From JAIQFF01 sp963788505 (GTDB lineage Bacteria > Acidobacteriota > Terriglobia > Terriglobales > Acidobacteriaceae), in contig CAWBGY010000005.1 of assembly GCA_963788505.1 (NCBI GenBank), forward strand, positions 868,001 through 932,000: a stretch of 64,000 bases of DNA, given 5' to 3'. A program made the translations under genes and the position numbers. Below the pieces are notes generated by a model that was not told where the DNA came from, did not search any database, and saw nothing but the letters and a program-made list of their open reading frames with translations. This document shows, in pieces, positions 27,036-36,227 of the stretch. Position 1 is the stretch's first letter. Each line of letters begins with the position of its first letter.

Positions 27036-27656
27036 ATGTTATCTCGCAACGTGGTTTTCTGGGAAGTCGATGCCCAGGCCGATTTCATGCTGCCGGGCGG
27101 CAAGCTCTATGTGCCCGGCGCCGAAAAGTTGCTGCCCAACATTCGCCGGCTCACCGACGCCGCCCGCCAGGGGCGCGTTTTTCTGGTCTCGCATGGCTGC
27201 TATCACACCAAAAATGACCCCGAGTTCGCCATATTTCCTCCACACTGCGTCCAGGGCACTCCTGGCGCGAACTTGGTCCCTGAGGCCCTGACCGAGTGCG
27301 TCATCACAGTGCCGAACGATCCCGCGATTGCCCTGCCCGACGATCTTTCAAGCTATCAACAGATTCTGCTGGAAAAGCAGACCCTCGACATCTTTGAGAG
27401 CCGGCATGCCGACGAACTGGTAACGCGATTGGGTGCCGAAGCCGAGTTTGTCGTGTTTGGCGTGGTCACGGAATACTGCGTCCGTTTCGCCGCCAAGGGC
27501 TTGCTCGAGCGCGGGCGGCGGGTGTCCGTGGTTCAGGATGCGATTGAAACCCTGAATTCCCAAGACGGGAAACGGACCATAACGGAACTTCAGGCTCTCG
27601 GCGCAACCTTCGTCACGACAGAACAGGCGCTCACAAAGCTTAATATCGCGGGATGA
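27036..27656 (+). CDS. Nicotinamidase/isochorismatase-family cysteine hydrolase
   Basis: 206 residues, starting after TTAAGGAA. The catalytic triad of the family is visible: Asp in WEVDAQADFM (about residue 12), Lys in LLEKQTLDIF (about residue 111), and Cys in VVTEYCVRFAA (about residue 150). A metal-site-like HGCYHTKNDPEF and the nicotinamidase phrase FPPHCVQGTPGA support hydrolysis of an amide such as nicotinamide to nicotinate in the cytoplasm. Divergent from the enamidase gene, it would feed nicotinate into the pathway encoded upstream; maleamate-type amidase activity is an alternative. No signal peptide. Confidence 0.85.
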   Translation: MLSRNVVFWEVDAQADFMLPGGKLYVPGAEKLLPNIRRLTDAARQGRVFLVSHGCYHTKNDPEFAIFPPHCVQGTPGANLVPEALTECVITVPNDPAIALPDDLSSYQQILLEKQTLDIFESRHADELVTRLGAEAEFVVFGVVTEYCVRFAAKGLLERGRRVSVVQDAIETLNSQDGKRTITELQALGATFVTTEQALTKLNIAG

Positions 27657-27671
27657 CATCGGATGTTGTCG

Positions 27672-27899
27672 TCAAATCGCTGCCCCGAAAAGGGGTAGTC
27701 TCCTAATTTGTCAGACCAGCTCGAATGCGCGATCTTAACTTTGCGCTCTTGGCGGATCTTCTTTGCGCCCTTTGCGGTAAAAGGTTTGATCTCGCCCGAG
27801 TCGTTCAAGACTCTTAACCGCAAAGTTCGCAAAGAAGATCCGCAAAGAGCGCAAAGAAGGGGCAAAGCGCGCCGAATCAAATCACTGCCCCGAAAAGGG
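27672..27899. repeat. Direct repeats flanking a palindromic element (MITE-like copy A)
   Basis: A 23-base direct repeat (TCAAATCRCTGCCCCGAAAA then GGG, one mismatch) lies at 27672-27694 and 27877-27899. Between them is a 151-base element, 27706-27856, with 40-base inverted arms (27739-27778, 27817-27856) and a unique 34-base left flank (27706-27739). The same flank and centre recur in opposite orientation at 50673-50828. No open frame of note lies within it. Confidence 0.88.
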
Positions 27900-27904
27900 T
27901 GCGG

Positions 27905-27934
27905 TTGACACTTGATGGTCAGTGGCAGTATTGT
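27905..27934 (+). promoter_or_regulatory. Candidate sigma-70-type promoter upstream of the TonB receptor
   Basis: A perfect TTGACA (27905-27910) is followed after 18 bases by TATTGT (27929-27934), about 220 bases before the receptor ATG, just downstream of the direct-repeat element. The remaining leader to 28154 shows no other clear structure. Confidence 0.5.
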
Positions 27935-28154
27935 TCTGCACCAGATTTTAGGTTGAAGTTTGAAAACCCCAGCTTATCGCTTGTCCGCGACGACAACGAG
28001 AACCCAGCAACCACGACGTTTGTGAACCGTGGGCACAAAAAGTCTTGAATGTAGACTTCGTGTCCAGGTATCGTCGCGTAATTAAGCTGGATTGTGTGGG
28101 GAAACACTGCGTCCTGATCGCCACTCGATCAGAAACCGCACCGGGGGAATTTTA

Positions 28155-31100
28155 ATGCTGACCAAGAAGGCATTGCTTGTACTTTTCTGTTCGTTGGTAT
28201 TTCCTGTCTGTCCACTTCTGTATGGCCAAGCCTCCGGAAGTTTCTTTGGCACGGTTATGGACAAGAGCGGATCAGTGGTTACAGGAGCTGACGTAAAGGC
28301 TACGGCACAAGCCACCGGCGTCACCCGCGAATCGAGGACCGACGACACCGGACATTACCTGATGCCGTTGCTGGGTATCGGCGACTACACGATCCGGGTG
28401 GAGGCGCAAGGCTTTGGGCCTGTCGAACAGAAGGACGTCCGGTTGCAGGTGGACGAACACCGCGAATTGGATTTTACCCTCGCGCCCGCTTCAGTTACCC
28501 AGGCGATCGAAGTAAGCGCAACGGAGGTTTCGGTTCAGACCTCGAATCCGAGCCTGGGTCAGGTGATCACTTCCCAGCAAGTTGCGGATCTGCCGCTGAA
28601 CGGGCGCGACTTCGTCCAATTGGCGACGCTCACGCCGGGTGTGACGCAAGAGACCAATCCCAACAGCTTCTTCAACGGTGGTCCCAGTAGCGAAGTTTCA
28701 ACCCGCGGGTCCTTCTCGCTTTCGGTCGGCGGATCGCGTGCCAGCAGCACGGATTGGCTGCTCGACGGCAACGACAACAACGAACTGACCGGAGGCGGCA
28801 TCTCGATTCTGCCTTCGATTGATGCCATCCAGGAATTCAAAGTACTCACCTATAACTATTCTGCGGAATACGGCACCCGAGCTGGTCCGACCGTGCTGGT
28901 AACTACCAAGTCCGGATCGAATCAGTTCCACGGTTCTCTGTTTGAGTTCTTCCGCAATACCTCGCTCGATGCGCGCAGTGCTCGGGCCGCGACTCGCGAG
29001 AAATTCAACCTCAATCAGTTCGGCGGCGCTTTGGGCGGACCGATTCAGAAGGACAAAACATTCTTCTTCCTCGACTACCAGGGCAAAAGGCAGCGCCGAG
29101 GCATACCATTCAACGGGTTTGTGCCCACGGATGCGATGCGCCAGGGTGATTTTTCCGCCGACCTGTACGGGGTTACGCCCGCGAGTTACAGTCAGATCCT
29201 TTACAACCCCTACACCACGCAGGTCGTAGGAGATGTTCCCACCCGATCTCCGTTCATGTGCGCGGGTTCAAGTGCAGGAACACCCATCCCGGCAAATCCC
29301 GATGGCACACAGACCGGGGGCGTCCCCTGCAATAAGATTCCAGCGAACTTGATTAGCCCGGTGGCCGCAGCTATGGTTGGCCTCTATCCGGACACCGTCC
29401 CGAGCGCCCCAAACTCAGGCTTCAACTATACGAACGTGCCGGTGAGGAAGCTCAACGAAGGCGAGTTCGACGTCCGCCTGGACCATAGTTTCTCGAGCAA
29501 GGATTCCATCTTCGCGCGCTTCAGCTACGACCAGGCCACCAACTTTGTCCCCGGTGGTTCGCCGGGGTTTGCAGCGCCCAGCGCTTTTGCCAGTACCCAG
29601 GACATCACCAACCACGGCCGCAATGTGGCAATCGCCGAAACCCACATCTTTTCCGACCGCACGATTAACCAGGTCAACGGTGGCTTTAACCGGATTTTCA
29701 ACCACATTCTGTCCTTCGGCGACCGCTCCTGCGAAGCCGCCAAAGTGGGCATTCCTGGCGCCAACCTGGATAGCAGTTGCAATTCTCCTGGTGTCCCTCC
29801 CGGCTTGTCGCAGTCCACGAAAGATTGTGTCAGCTGCGGTTTAACGATTGCGCAAGTGGGCGGGCCCTACTGGGCCCTGGGTGATCGTGGTTATGCTCCC
29901 TTTCAGGGTGGTACCAACGTTTTCTCGATCTCCGATTCGCTCGACATGATTCGGGGAAGTCACGACATCAAGGTCGGGGGTGGGATTCGAGCCAACCAGA
30001 TGAATGTCCTGGCGAACGGTTTCCAGGACGGATTCTGGGTAATAACCAACTCCTGGAGCAGTAACGTCGGCCACATAGCACCGGGCCTCAACGCCTCCGG
30101 CTTTGGCGGTGGCGACAACATGGCGGACTTTCTTCTGGGCATGACGGATCTGGCTCTGCATGATCAGACCTTCCAAGGGGCCACGACCGGCCGCCGCTGG
30201 AAAATGTTCCGACCCTTTATCCAGGACGACTGGAGAGTAACTAAGAACTTGACTGTGAACCTCGGCTTGGCTTGGTCTTTGGTAACGCCGGTCACGGAGG
30301 CCCAAAACCGCCAGTCAAACTTTGACTTTAACACCGGCCAGTACCTTATTCCGGGGCAGAATGCCGGTGGGTCCGCGGGCGTCAAGTTTGATAAAACCGC
30401 ACTGGAACCCCGGATCGGTTTAGCCTGGAAACCCTTCGGGTCCTCGAACACCGCGGTCCGCGCCGGCTATGCCATATTCCACGATTCCGCCTGGAACATG
30501 GGCGGTCAGGGACTATGGCAAAATCCCCCTTATTACGATGAAACAGCGGGGGGATCATTCTTCTTCCCCGATCTGTGTCCGGCGGGATGGCCCGGAGTGC
30601 CGGCACCCGCCTGCGCGGCCACCTTGGCAGGTGAGCAACCGGGGCCAAACATGATCATATCGAACGGTTTCCAGTTCGCGACCGCGCCGCCGTCGCCGAG
30701 CCAGTTCGCTGGGAATGTCAACTCTCAGAACCTCGATTTCAAACAGGGACGGGTGCAGCAGTTCAACTTAAACATCGAACACCAAGTGCCAGGGGACCTG
30801 GTACTCACGGCGGGATACGCTGGATCTCGCAGCGCTCATATTCTCAGCAGCTTTCAGAACCTGAATGTGGCCTCTCCCAGCGCTTGCGGCGTCGTTCCCG
30901 GATACACTCTGGGCTGCGGCGTTCCAGTCCAGCCGTACGCTTCCTGCTTCTGTACCATCTATGGCATTCGAGACGCGGGAGCGGCCCGTTATGACTCGCT
31001 TCAGATAAAGGCGGAAACCAAGAGCGCGAGGCACGGACTGTACGCCCTTCTCGGCTACACCTACGCCCGGAACTTCGACAGCGGTTTTGCCGACGGGCTG

Positions 31101-31820
31101 GGTACGAACACCGGCGCCACCTACTGGCCTTTGCCCGGAGCCAACAAGGCAGATTGGGGTCTGTCGGCGGTTCAGTTGAATCACCAGTTCACCGCCAGCG
31201 TGATCTATGACTTGCCGTTCGGGAAAGGTAAGGCTTTCGGAGGCGAATGGGGCGGACCGGTCAATGCGGTGTTGGGAGGTTGGCAGGTCAATGTGATTGA
31301 AAGAATCACTTCTGGCTTTCCTCTTTTCGTGATTGATAGCACAAACGGCTCGGGGGTGTCATTCAGTAACAACGGAAACAACTATGGTCGGCCGATCCAG
31401 ATCTCCGACCCGTACAAGGCCGGTCCGGTGCCGTCTAACTCCAATCCGGGATGTGCCGCGACGGTTTCACAGGGCGGCATCGCGCCCGACAAACTCGGGC
31501 CTTCAACCGTCTATTTCAATAACTGCGCCTTTGACCACGCCCCCGCCGGGCAACTGGCGAACGTTGCCCGAGCGCCGCTCTACGGGCCGGACTTTGTAAA
31601 CACCGACCTCTCACTGATCAAGCACATCCGGGCCACTGAGCGGATCGGAGTGGACTTCCGCGCTGAGTTCTTCAACCTGTTTAACCACGCACAGTACTTC
31701 CTCTCCGGCCTCGGTGCTACGGGAATGCAGGACGTAAGCTCCCAGTCCAGTTTTGGTGTAGCGAACAATACTGTGAACAATCCGCGCCTGGTTCAGTTTG
31801 CGCTCAAGCTCACTTTCTAG
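28155..31820 (+). CDS. TonB-dependent receptor with N-terminal carboxypeptidase-regulatory domain (Oar-like)
   Basis: 1221 residues from the ATG at 28155, which follows GGGGGA and opens with a signal peptide (ALLVLFCSLVFPVCPLLYGQA). A CarboxypepD_reg-like beta-sandwich covers about residues 28-110 (GSFFGTVMDKSGSVVTGADV). The plug domain follows with VADLPLNGRDFVQLATLTPGV, and then a long beta-barrel ending in the aromatic residue F of VQFALKLTF. Oar-like receptors are hallmarks of Acidobacteria and take up large or complex substrates through the outer membrane using TonB energy. With four exported nucleoside hydrolases immediately downstream on the same strand, nucleosides, oligonucleotides or cofactor nucleosides are plausible ligands; this is inferred only from position. 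Confidence 0.93.
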   Translation: MLTKKALLVLFCSLVFPVCPLLYGQASGSFFGTVMDKSGSVVTGADVKATAQATGVTRESRTDDTGHYLMPLLGIGDYTIRVEAQGFGPVEQKDVRLQVDEHRELDFTLAPASVTQAIEVSATEVSVQTSNPSLGQVITSQQVADLPLNGRDFVQLATLTPGVTQETNPNSFFNGGPSSEVSTRGSFSLSVGGSRASSTDWLLDGNDNNELTGGGISILPSIDAIQEFKVLTYNYSAEYGTRAGPTVLVTTKSGSNQFHGSLFEFFRNTSLDARSARAATREKFNLNQFGGALGGPIQKDKTFFFLDYQGKRQRRGIPFNGFVPTDAMRQGDFSADLYGVTPASYSQILYNPYTTQVVGDVPTRSPFMCAGSSAGTPIPANPDGTQTGGVPCNKIPANLISPVAAAMVGLYPDTVPSAPNSGFNYTNVPVRKLNEGEFDVRLDHSFSSKDSIFARFSYDQATNFVPGGSPGFAAPSAFASTQDITNHGRNVAIAETHIFSDRTINQVNGGFNRIFNHILSFGDRSCEAAKVGIPGANLDSSCNSPGVPPGLSQSTKDCVSCGLTIAQVGGPYWALGDRGYAPFQGGTNVFSISDSLDMIRGSHDIKVGGGIRANQMNVLANGFQDGFWVITNSWSSNVGHIAPGLNASGFGGGDNMADFLLGMTDLALHDQTFQGATTGRRWKMFRPFIQDDWRVTKNLTVNLGLAWSLVTPVTEAQNRQSNFDFNTGQYLIPGQNAGGSAGVKFDKTALEPRIGLAWKPFGSSNTAVRAGYAIFHDSAWNMGGQGLWQNPPYYDETAGGSFFFPDLCPAGWPGVPAPACAATLAGEQPGPNMIISNGFQFATAPPSPSQFAGNVNSQNLDFKQGRVQQFNLNIEHQVPGDLVLTAGYAGSRSAHILSSFQNLNVASPSACGVVPGYTLGCGVPVQPYASCFCTIYGIRDAGAARYDSLQIKAETKSARHGLYALLGYTYARNFDSGFADGLGTNTGATYWPLPGANKADWGLSAVQLNHQFTASVIYDLPFGKGKAFGGEWGGPVNAVLGGWQVNVIERITSGFPLFVIDSTNGSGVSFSNNGNNYGRPIQISDPYKAGPVPSNSNPGCAATVSQGGIAPDKLGPSTVYFNNCAFDHAPAGQLANVARAPLYGPDFVNTDLSLIKHIRATERIGVDFRAEFFNLFNHAQYFLSGLGATGMQDVSSQSSFGVANNTVNNPRLVQFALKLTF

Positions 31821-31947
31821 AGCAACCTGGATTGGCTCGCAACCTTGGGCAGACTGAGCAGGCTTACAACGAGCTTCGCTCCGTCTGCCCATCAATTTTT
31901 GATGTGGGCGCGAGCGCCCATATAGAAATTGCCTTGAAACGAATCTT

Positions 31948-33027
31948 ATGACCGAACACCGCAGATGGGTTTTCGCAGTCACCTGGGTGCTTCTGTCGGT
32001 CCCTCTCGCCTTGGCCCAGCAGCAGCGCAAGGTGATCATCGATCAGGATGGTTCCGGACCCGGCGGCAGCAACATGCAGACCATCGCATTGCTGATTCAA
32101 TCGCCGCAGGTCGAGGTCCTGGGCATCACGGTGGTCAGTGGAAACCAGTGGCGCGACGAGGAACTGGCGCACACCCTGCGTCTGCTCGAGATCATGGGCC
32201 GCACGGATATTCCGGTTGTGCCCGGGGCCGTTTTTCCCCTGGTGCGGCGGCATGAAGAAACCCAGCTGTGGCAACAGCGCTTCGGCAAAGTGGCTTTCGC
32301 GGGCGCCTGGGATGACCGCTGGTGGCACGAACCCTTCGTTGTCCCGCCCCTGCCGGAAGGCCAGCCCACTACCAAGCCCGCCGCCGAGGACGCTGCACAT
32401 TTTCTGATTCGCAAGGTGCGCCAATACCCGCATGAAGTGACGATCTACGAGGGCGGGCCCATGACCGATCTGGCCCTCGCTATATCGATCGATCCGCAGT
32501 TCCCGGAGCTGGCGCAGGAACTGGTCTTCATGGGAGGAAGTCTGGGTCCCGAGACTGACGATCCCGAGTTCGTAAACAATCCCCGCCACGAGTTCAATTT
32601 CTGGTTCGATCCGGAAGCGGCGCAGATCGTCCTGCGGGCGCCGTGGAAGAAGATTGTCTGCACTCCGGCGGACATTTCAATCAAGACGCGCCTGACGCCC
32701 ACCATGATCAAGCAGATCGACGCCAGCGGGACGCCATTGGCCCACTACATCGCGCGTTTCTACCAGACCGGCCAGGCTGGCCAGTACATGTGGGATGAAC
32801 TCGCAGCCGCCGCCTGGATCGACCCGTCTCTCATCACCAAGTGGGAAACTCGCTACCTGGGCGTGGACCTTGACCGCGGCGCGGGATACGGCAACACGCT
32901 CACCTGGACAGAAAAAGACAAGCCGCAAATCGCGGCTCAACCGGCCGAAATACAGGTGGATCTGGATAAGGAAAAGTTCTATCGGATGTTCGTCGGCCTG
33001 ATGGGCGGGCCGGCCCCCGCTCGCTGA
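31948..33027 (+). CDS. Exported nucleoside-hydrolase-family protein with altered metal motif (paralogue 2)
   Basis: 359 residues with a signal peptide (WVFAVTWVLLSVPLALA). It keeps the family's overall pattern: the parallel to VVxGN in VVSGNQW, the LRLLEIMGRTDIPVVPGA block, GGPMTDLALAI and the late GAGYGNTLTW segment. The N-terminal calcium motif is not the usual DTDPGxDD: it reads DQDGSGPGGSNMQTIAL, with about five inserted residues and no second adjacent Asp. Paralogues at 35098 and 37527 share this signature. It probably cleaves nucleosides outside the cytoplasm, but the changed metal site makes the exact reaction uncertain. It follows the TonB receptor by 127 bases on the same strand. Confidence 0.86.
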   Translation: MTEHRRWVFAVTWVLLSVPLALAQQQRKVIIDQDGSGPGGSNMQTIALLIQSPQVEVLGITVVSGNQWRDEELAHTLRLLEIMGRTDIPVVPGAVFPLVRRHEETQLWQQRFGKVAFAGAWDDRWWHEPFVVPPLPEGQPTTKPAAEDAAHFLIRKVRQYPHEVTIYEGGPMTDLALAISIDPQFPELAQELVFMGGSLGPETDDPEFVNNPRHEFNFWFDPEAAQIVLRAPWKKIVCTPADISIKTRLTPTMIKQIDASGTPLAHYIARFYQTGQAGQYMWDELAAAAWIDPSLITKWETRYLGVDLDRGAGYGNTLTWTEKDKPQIAAQPAEIQVDLDKEKFYRMFVGLMGGPAPAR

Positions 33028-33040
33028 CCCGTAGATTCAA

Positions 33041-33134
33041 AATCTTAACGCAAAGGTCGCAAAGGTACCGCAAAGGCCGCAAAGGAATTCTTTGCGCACT
33101 TTGCGGTACCTTTGCGTTCTTTGCGGTTAAGATT
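33041..33134. repeat. TTTGCGG-type palindrome between convergent genes
   Basis: Inverted arms of about 45 bases (starting AATCTTAACGCAAAGG and ending CTTTGCGGTTAAGATT) fill the gap between the nucleoside hydrolase stop (33027) and the convergent TPR gene stop (33137). Besides being a repeat copy, it could act as a bidirectional transcription terminator, though no T-tract is present. Confidence 0.88.
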
Positions 33135-33136
33135 TC

Positions 33137-34834
33137 TTACCGGGACTGTGGGCCCACAGCCGGACTCCGCAACGTGTAGACAAACTGCCGGCTTTCCCGC
33201 CGCTCGCGCTCCACTTCCTCTTCTTTCTTCTTCGATATTTCGTTATAAAGTTGAAGTTCCTGTTCAGCCTTTGCTTTTTCTCCCGTCTGCTTGTAAGCCT
33301 GCGCCAGACGGTAGTGCGCTTCTTCCAGCTGCGGACTGGCGTTGATCGCTTCCCGATAGCTGGAGACTGCGTGGGAAAAATCTCTTCGCTCTGAATAAAG
33401 AACACCCAATTGCAGATAACCCACCCCGAGTTTGGGATCGAGGGCAACGGACTGCTTCAGCAGGGTCTCGACTTGCGCCAGACTTTCAGCGTCATCCGGC
33501 CCCTTGCGCCGCTTCCAGAGATTGACGGCATAGTAGTAATGGGCTTCGGCATTCGCAGGCTGAAGCTTCACGAATCGCCTCAGACGCTCGGTTGAGCACT
33601 CTGACTGCACCGTTTCGACGCTCTGTATTTTGCCCAAAAACAGGTATGGTTTCGGGTCGCCGGGATTCAGGTCCGACGCTTCGCAAAGACGCTGCGCGGC
33701 CTGGTCATACGAACCGCCACTGTACCAGGCCACTCCCAGCCCGATCAGCATCCGCGCCGAGTGCGGAAACAGACGATTGCCCTTGCTGAAGACCTCGATG
33801 GCAGGCTCGACCGCGCGATGCAGCAGAAGCTCCGCTCCCCAATCGAAGAAATTGGGTTCGACCGGGTTCAGTTCCGCCGCACTCTGGTATTCGTGCACCG
33901 CTTCAAGGGGATTGCCCAGTTTCTCTTCGATGTCGCCTAGCAAGTGATGAACTTCGGCCTGGTCTTTCTGCGTTTGTCCCCGAACGGTCAGCAGCGTTCG
34001 CGCATCGGTGCGTGCGCGCTGGAATTGACCGACATCCGCATACGCGAGAGCCAGCAGGTAGCCGTTCTCGTAGTCGCCTGGTTTAAGCTGCGAAGCCCGC
34101 TCCAGGTAGGCAAGCGATTCCGTAGCCCTTCCGTTCTCGACCAGCAACTTCCCCAGGCGGTGGTTGGCTTCAAATTCCGCCGGCTGTCGCTCCGCCGCTG
34201 CCCGGAGAGCCCTCTCATCCACACCGTCGGGCGTCCTCGCCGTCGGCAGCGCGTTGCCGGAGGGTCCTTTGTCTCCTGCGACGCTCAGAGATGCGATGTC
34301 TTTGGCCAATGAGTCTTTGGTTCGCACCACCACATTTGAACCATGCCCGCCGAGATTAGTTCCGTCGGTCACGCCTGCCACGGTAAATTGAGGTTCATCA
34401 AAGAACTCCGGCGCTGCTCCTGCCTCCAGCGTAAGGTCGAGTGCCTTCGCTTCCCGCGGTCCCAGTGCACATGGTCCGAAGGTGGCCCGACTGTATCCCG
34501 CAGCCTCCACGCGCAACATATAAATGCCTTCACCTAGCCCTGAAAAGCGGTAGCTCCCCGCCGCATCTGCCTGCGCGGACAGAGTCCCGGTGCCATCCTT
34601 CCCCTGCAGATATACGGTCGCACCGGCGACGGGACGGGCCTTTGAATCTCGCACTGATCCGTGCAGCGTAGCCCCAGACTGCATAGCCCCTGGCACCGCA
34701 CCCGAAGCAACTGAACCTTGAGCTTGCGCATGGATCATGCCCGGCGTAAGTACAGCGATCAAGGCAAGCAGGCAACTTGCCATACGAGTTGCAGACAATC
34801 CAAATGGCTCTACGGTCAGGCGGAGACGGCGCAT
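33137..34834 (-). CDS. Exported TPR protein with carboxypeptidase-regulatory-like domain
   Basis: 565 residues from the ATG at 34834, which leads into a signal peptide (MASCLLALIAVLTPGMIHAQA). Residues about 50-130 form a CarboxypepD_reg-like sandwich (GATLHGSVRDSKARPVAGAT, GIYMLRVEAAGYS). From about 200 to the end there are at least eight tetratricopeptide repeats, such as PGDYENGYLLALAYADVGQ and PKLGVGYLQLGVLYSERRDF, followed by a charged KKKEEEVERERRE stretch. TPR proteins with this architecture are frequent in Acidobacteria as periplasmic scaffolds; no catalytic motif is present. It is convergent with the nucleoside hydrolase and divergent from the next one. Confidence 0.85.
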   Translation of the reverse strand: MRRLRLTVEPFGLSATRMASCLLALIAVLTPGMIHAQAQGSVASGAVPGAMQSGATLHGSVRDSKARPVAGATVYLQGKDGTGTLSAQADAAGSYRFSGLGEGIYMLRVEAAGYSRATFGPCALGPREAKALDLTLEAGAAPEFFDEPQFTVAGVTDGTNLGGHGSNVVVRTKDSLAKDIASLSVAGDKGPSGNALPTARTPDGVDERALRAAAERQPAEFEANHRLGKLLVENGRATESLAYLERASQLKPGDYENGYLLALAYADVGQFQRARTDARTLLTVRGQTQKDQAEVHHLLGDIEEKLGNPLEAVHEYQSAAELNPVEPNFFDWGAELLLHRAVEPAIEVFSKGNRLFPHSARMLIGLGVAWYSGGSYDQAAQRLCEASDLNPGDPKPYLFLGKIQSVETVQSECSTERLRRFVKLQPANAEAHYYYAVNLWKRRKGPDDAESLAQVETLLKQSVALDPKLGVGYLQLGVLYSERRDFSHAVSSYREAINASPQLEEAHYRLAQAYKQTGEKAKAEQELQLYNEISKKKEEEVERERRESRQFVYTLRSPAVGPQSR

Positions 34835-35097
34835 AGGAGAAAGCAGAACCGGAAAGATCACGACCAAATGATTCGCGCGCGCCAACGATTCTAATCGCTC
34901 GAATAGTCATCCGCAATCGGCGCAGGTCTTTATCAGCTGAAACACCCTTCGCCATCATGCAGACCCCAAGCCGCTGGCAGAGCTCTCCCGACGGGCGTTA
35001 CAATGCTAGTTCTTCCCGGCTGGGTCGTTGGAACAATCGGTGCAGTCTTCCAGCAAATCCTGCTAAGCAAGATCGAACATACCGAGGGACTTAGCCA
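34835..35097. other. Divergent intergenic region, nothing specific
   Basis: 263 bases between the TPR protein and the third nucleoside hydrolase. Promoters for both must lie here; no repeat, hairpin or short gene was recognised. Confidence 0.55.
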
Positions 35098-36204
35098 ATG
35101 AAGCCACGAAGCTTCACCGTCCTGCTGACTGCCGTTCTCATTCTGATTGCCGCTACCGGGCTGCAAGCGCAAAAGATTAAGGTCATCGTTGATCAGGACG
35201 CGCGCGGACCCGCCACCACCGACATGCAGTCCATCCTCATTTTTCTGCAGTCGGAAAAGTTTGACGTGCTGGGGATTACCACCGTCAGCGGCGACCAGTG
35301 GGTGAGAGAAGAGACCCAGCGCACTCTGCGCCTCCTCGAAATCGCCGGCCGCACTGACGTCCCCGTCGCCCAGGGGGCCGAATTCCCTCTGCTGAACTCC
35401 AAGGAAGAATCCGAGCGATGGGAAGCGCTCTACGGCAAATTCCGTTACAAAGGCTGCTGGAGCGATTTCTCCAAACGCCCGGGAAATGTTCCGCCCGCTT
35501 TCCGCGCCGGTTATCACGACCCCAATGTGGTCCCGTCGCTGGTCGAGGGGGAACCCCACACCAAGCCCCTGAGCGAAACCGCCGCCAACTTTATCGTCCG
35601 CATGGTGCACCAGTATCCCGGCGAAGTGGTGATCTGGGCTGGAGGCCCGATGACCAATATCGCGCTGGCATTGCGCCTGGACCCCCAAGTAGCAACTTTG
35701 GCAAAGGAGCTGGTGCTGATGGGCAGTGGCATGTATGCCAGCACGGGTGGGATCAACAGTATTGACGGCCGCCGGGAATTCAACTGGTGGTTCGATCCCG
35801 AAGCGGTGCGTATTGCGATGCGCGCACCCTGGAAGAAGATCATCATCACGCCCATCGACATTTCGGTCAAAACCACGGTGAATCCCGCGGTCAAGGCCGC
35901 CATCGCAAAAGCGAATACACCCGTGGCCCGTTATCTCACTCAATACTCCGTCGAAAGCTTCATGTGGGACGAGCTTTCCGCCGCCGCCATGATTGATCCT
36001 TCCATCGTGACAGGACAGAAAGAGCTCTACGTGGACATCGACGTTGATCATGGCCCAAGTTACGGTGAAACCTTATTTTGGGAGCCGGGGACCGAGCTCC
36101 CTCCTTATGAAAGAAAGGCGACCGTACAGTTCGATGTGGACACCACAAAACTGTACGATCTCTACATCAAGTTGATGACCCAGCCGCCACGGCCGGCGCA
36201 CTAG
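35098..36204 (+). CDS. Exported nucleoside-hydrolase-family protein with altered metal motif (paralogue 3)
   Basis: 368 residues with a signal peptide (FTVLLTAVLILIAATGLQA). The N-terminal metal motif is DQDARGPATTDMQSIL, the same inserted form as paralogues 2 and 5. It retains VSGDQW, LRLLEIAGRTDVPVAQGAEFPL, GGPMTNIALAL, the REFNWWFDPEA block and a C-terminal GPSYGETLFW segment. It carries an extra loop around residues 120-150 (FSKRPGNVPPAFRAGYHDPN) missing from the others. An extracytoplasmic N-ribosyl hydrolase is likely; the substrate is unknown. It ends 23 bases before the next nucleoside hydrolase, with which it probably shares a transcript. Confidence 0.86.
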   Translation: MKPRSFTVLLTAVLILIAATGLQAQKIKVIVDQDARGPATTDMQSILIFLQSEKFDVLGITTVSGDQWVREETQRTLRLLEIAGRTDVPVAQGAEFPLLNSKEESERWEALYGKFRYKGCWSDFSKRPGNVPPAFRAGYHDPNVVPSLVEGEPHTKPLSETAANFIVRMVHQYPGEVVIWAGGPMTNIALALRLDPQVATLAKELVLMGSGMYASTGGINSIDGRREFNWWFDPEAVRIAMRAPWKKIIITPIDISVKTTVNPAVKAAIAKANTPVARYLTQYSVESFMWDELSAAAMIDPSIVTGQKELYVDIDVDHGPSYGETLFWEPGTELPPYERKATVQFDVDTTKLYDLYIKLMTQPPRPAH

Positions 36205-36227
36205 CAAATCCTTCAGGAGGAGACAAC

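Noticed and set aside
26799..27899. CRISPR array
   Set aside because: The repeats are palindromic arms with unequal spacing, no series of regular spacers, and no cas gene is present.
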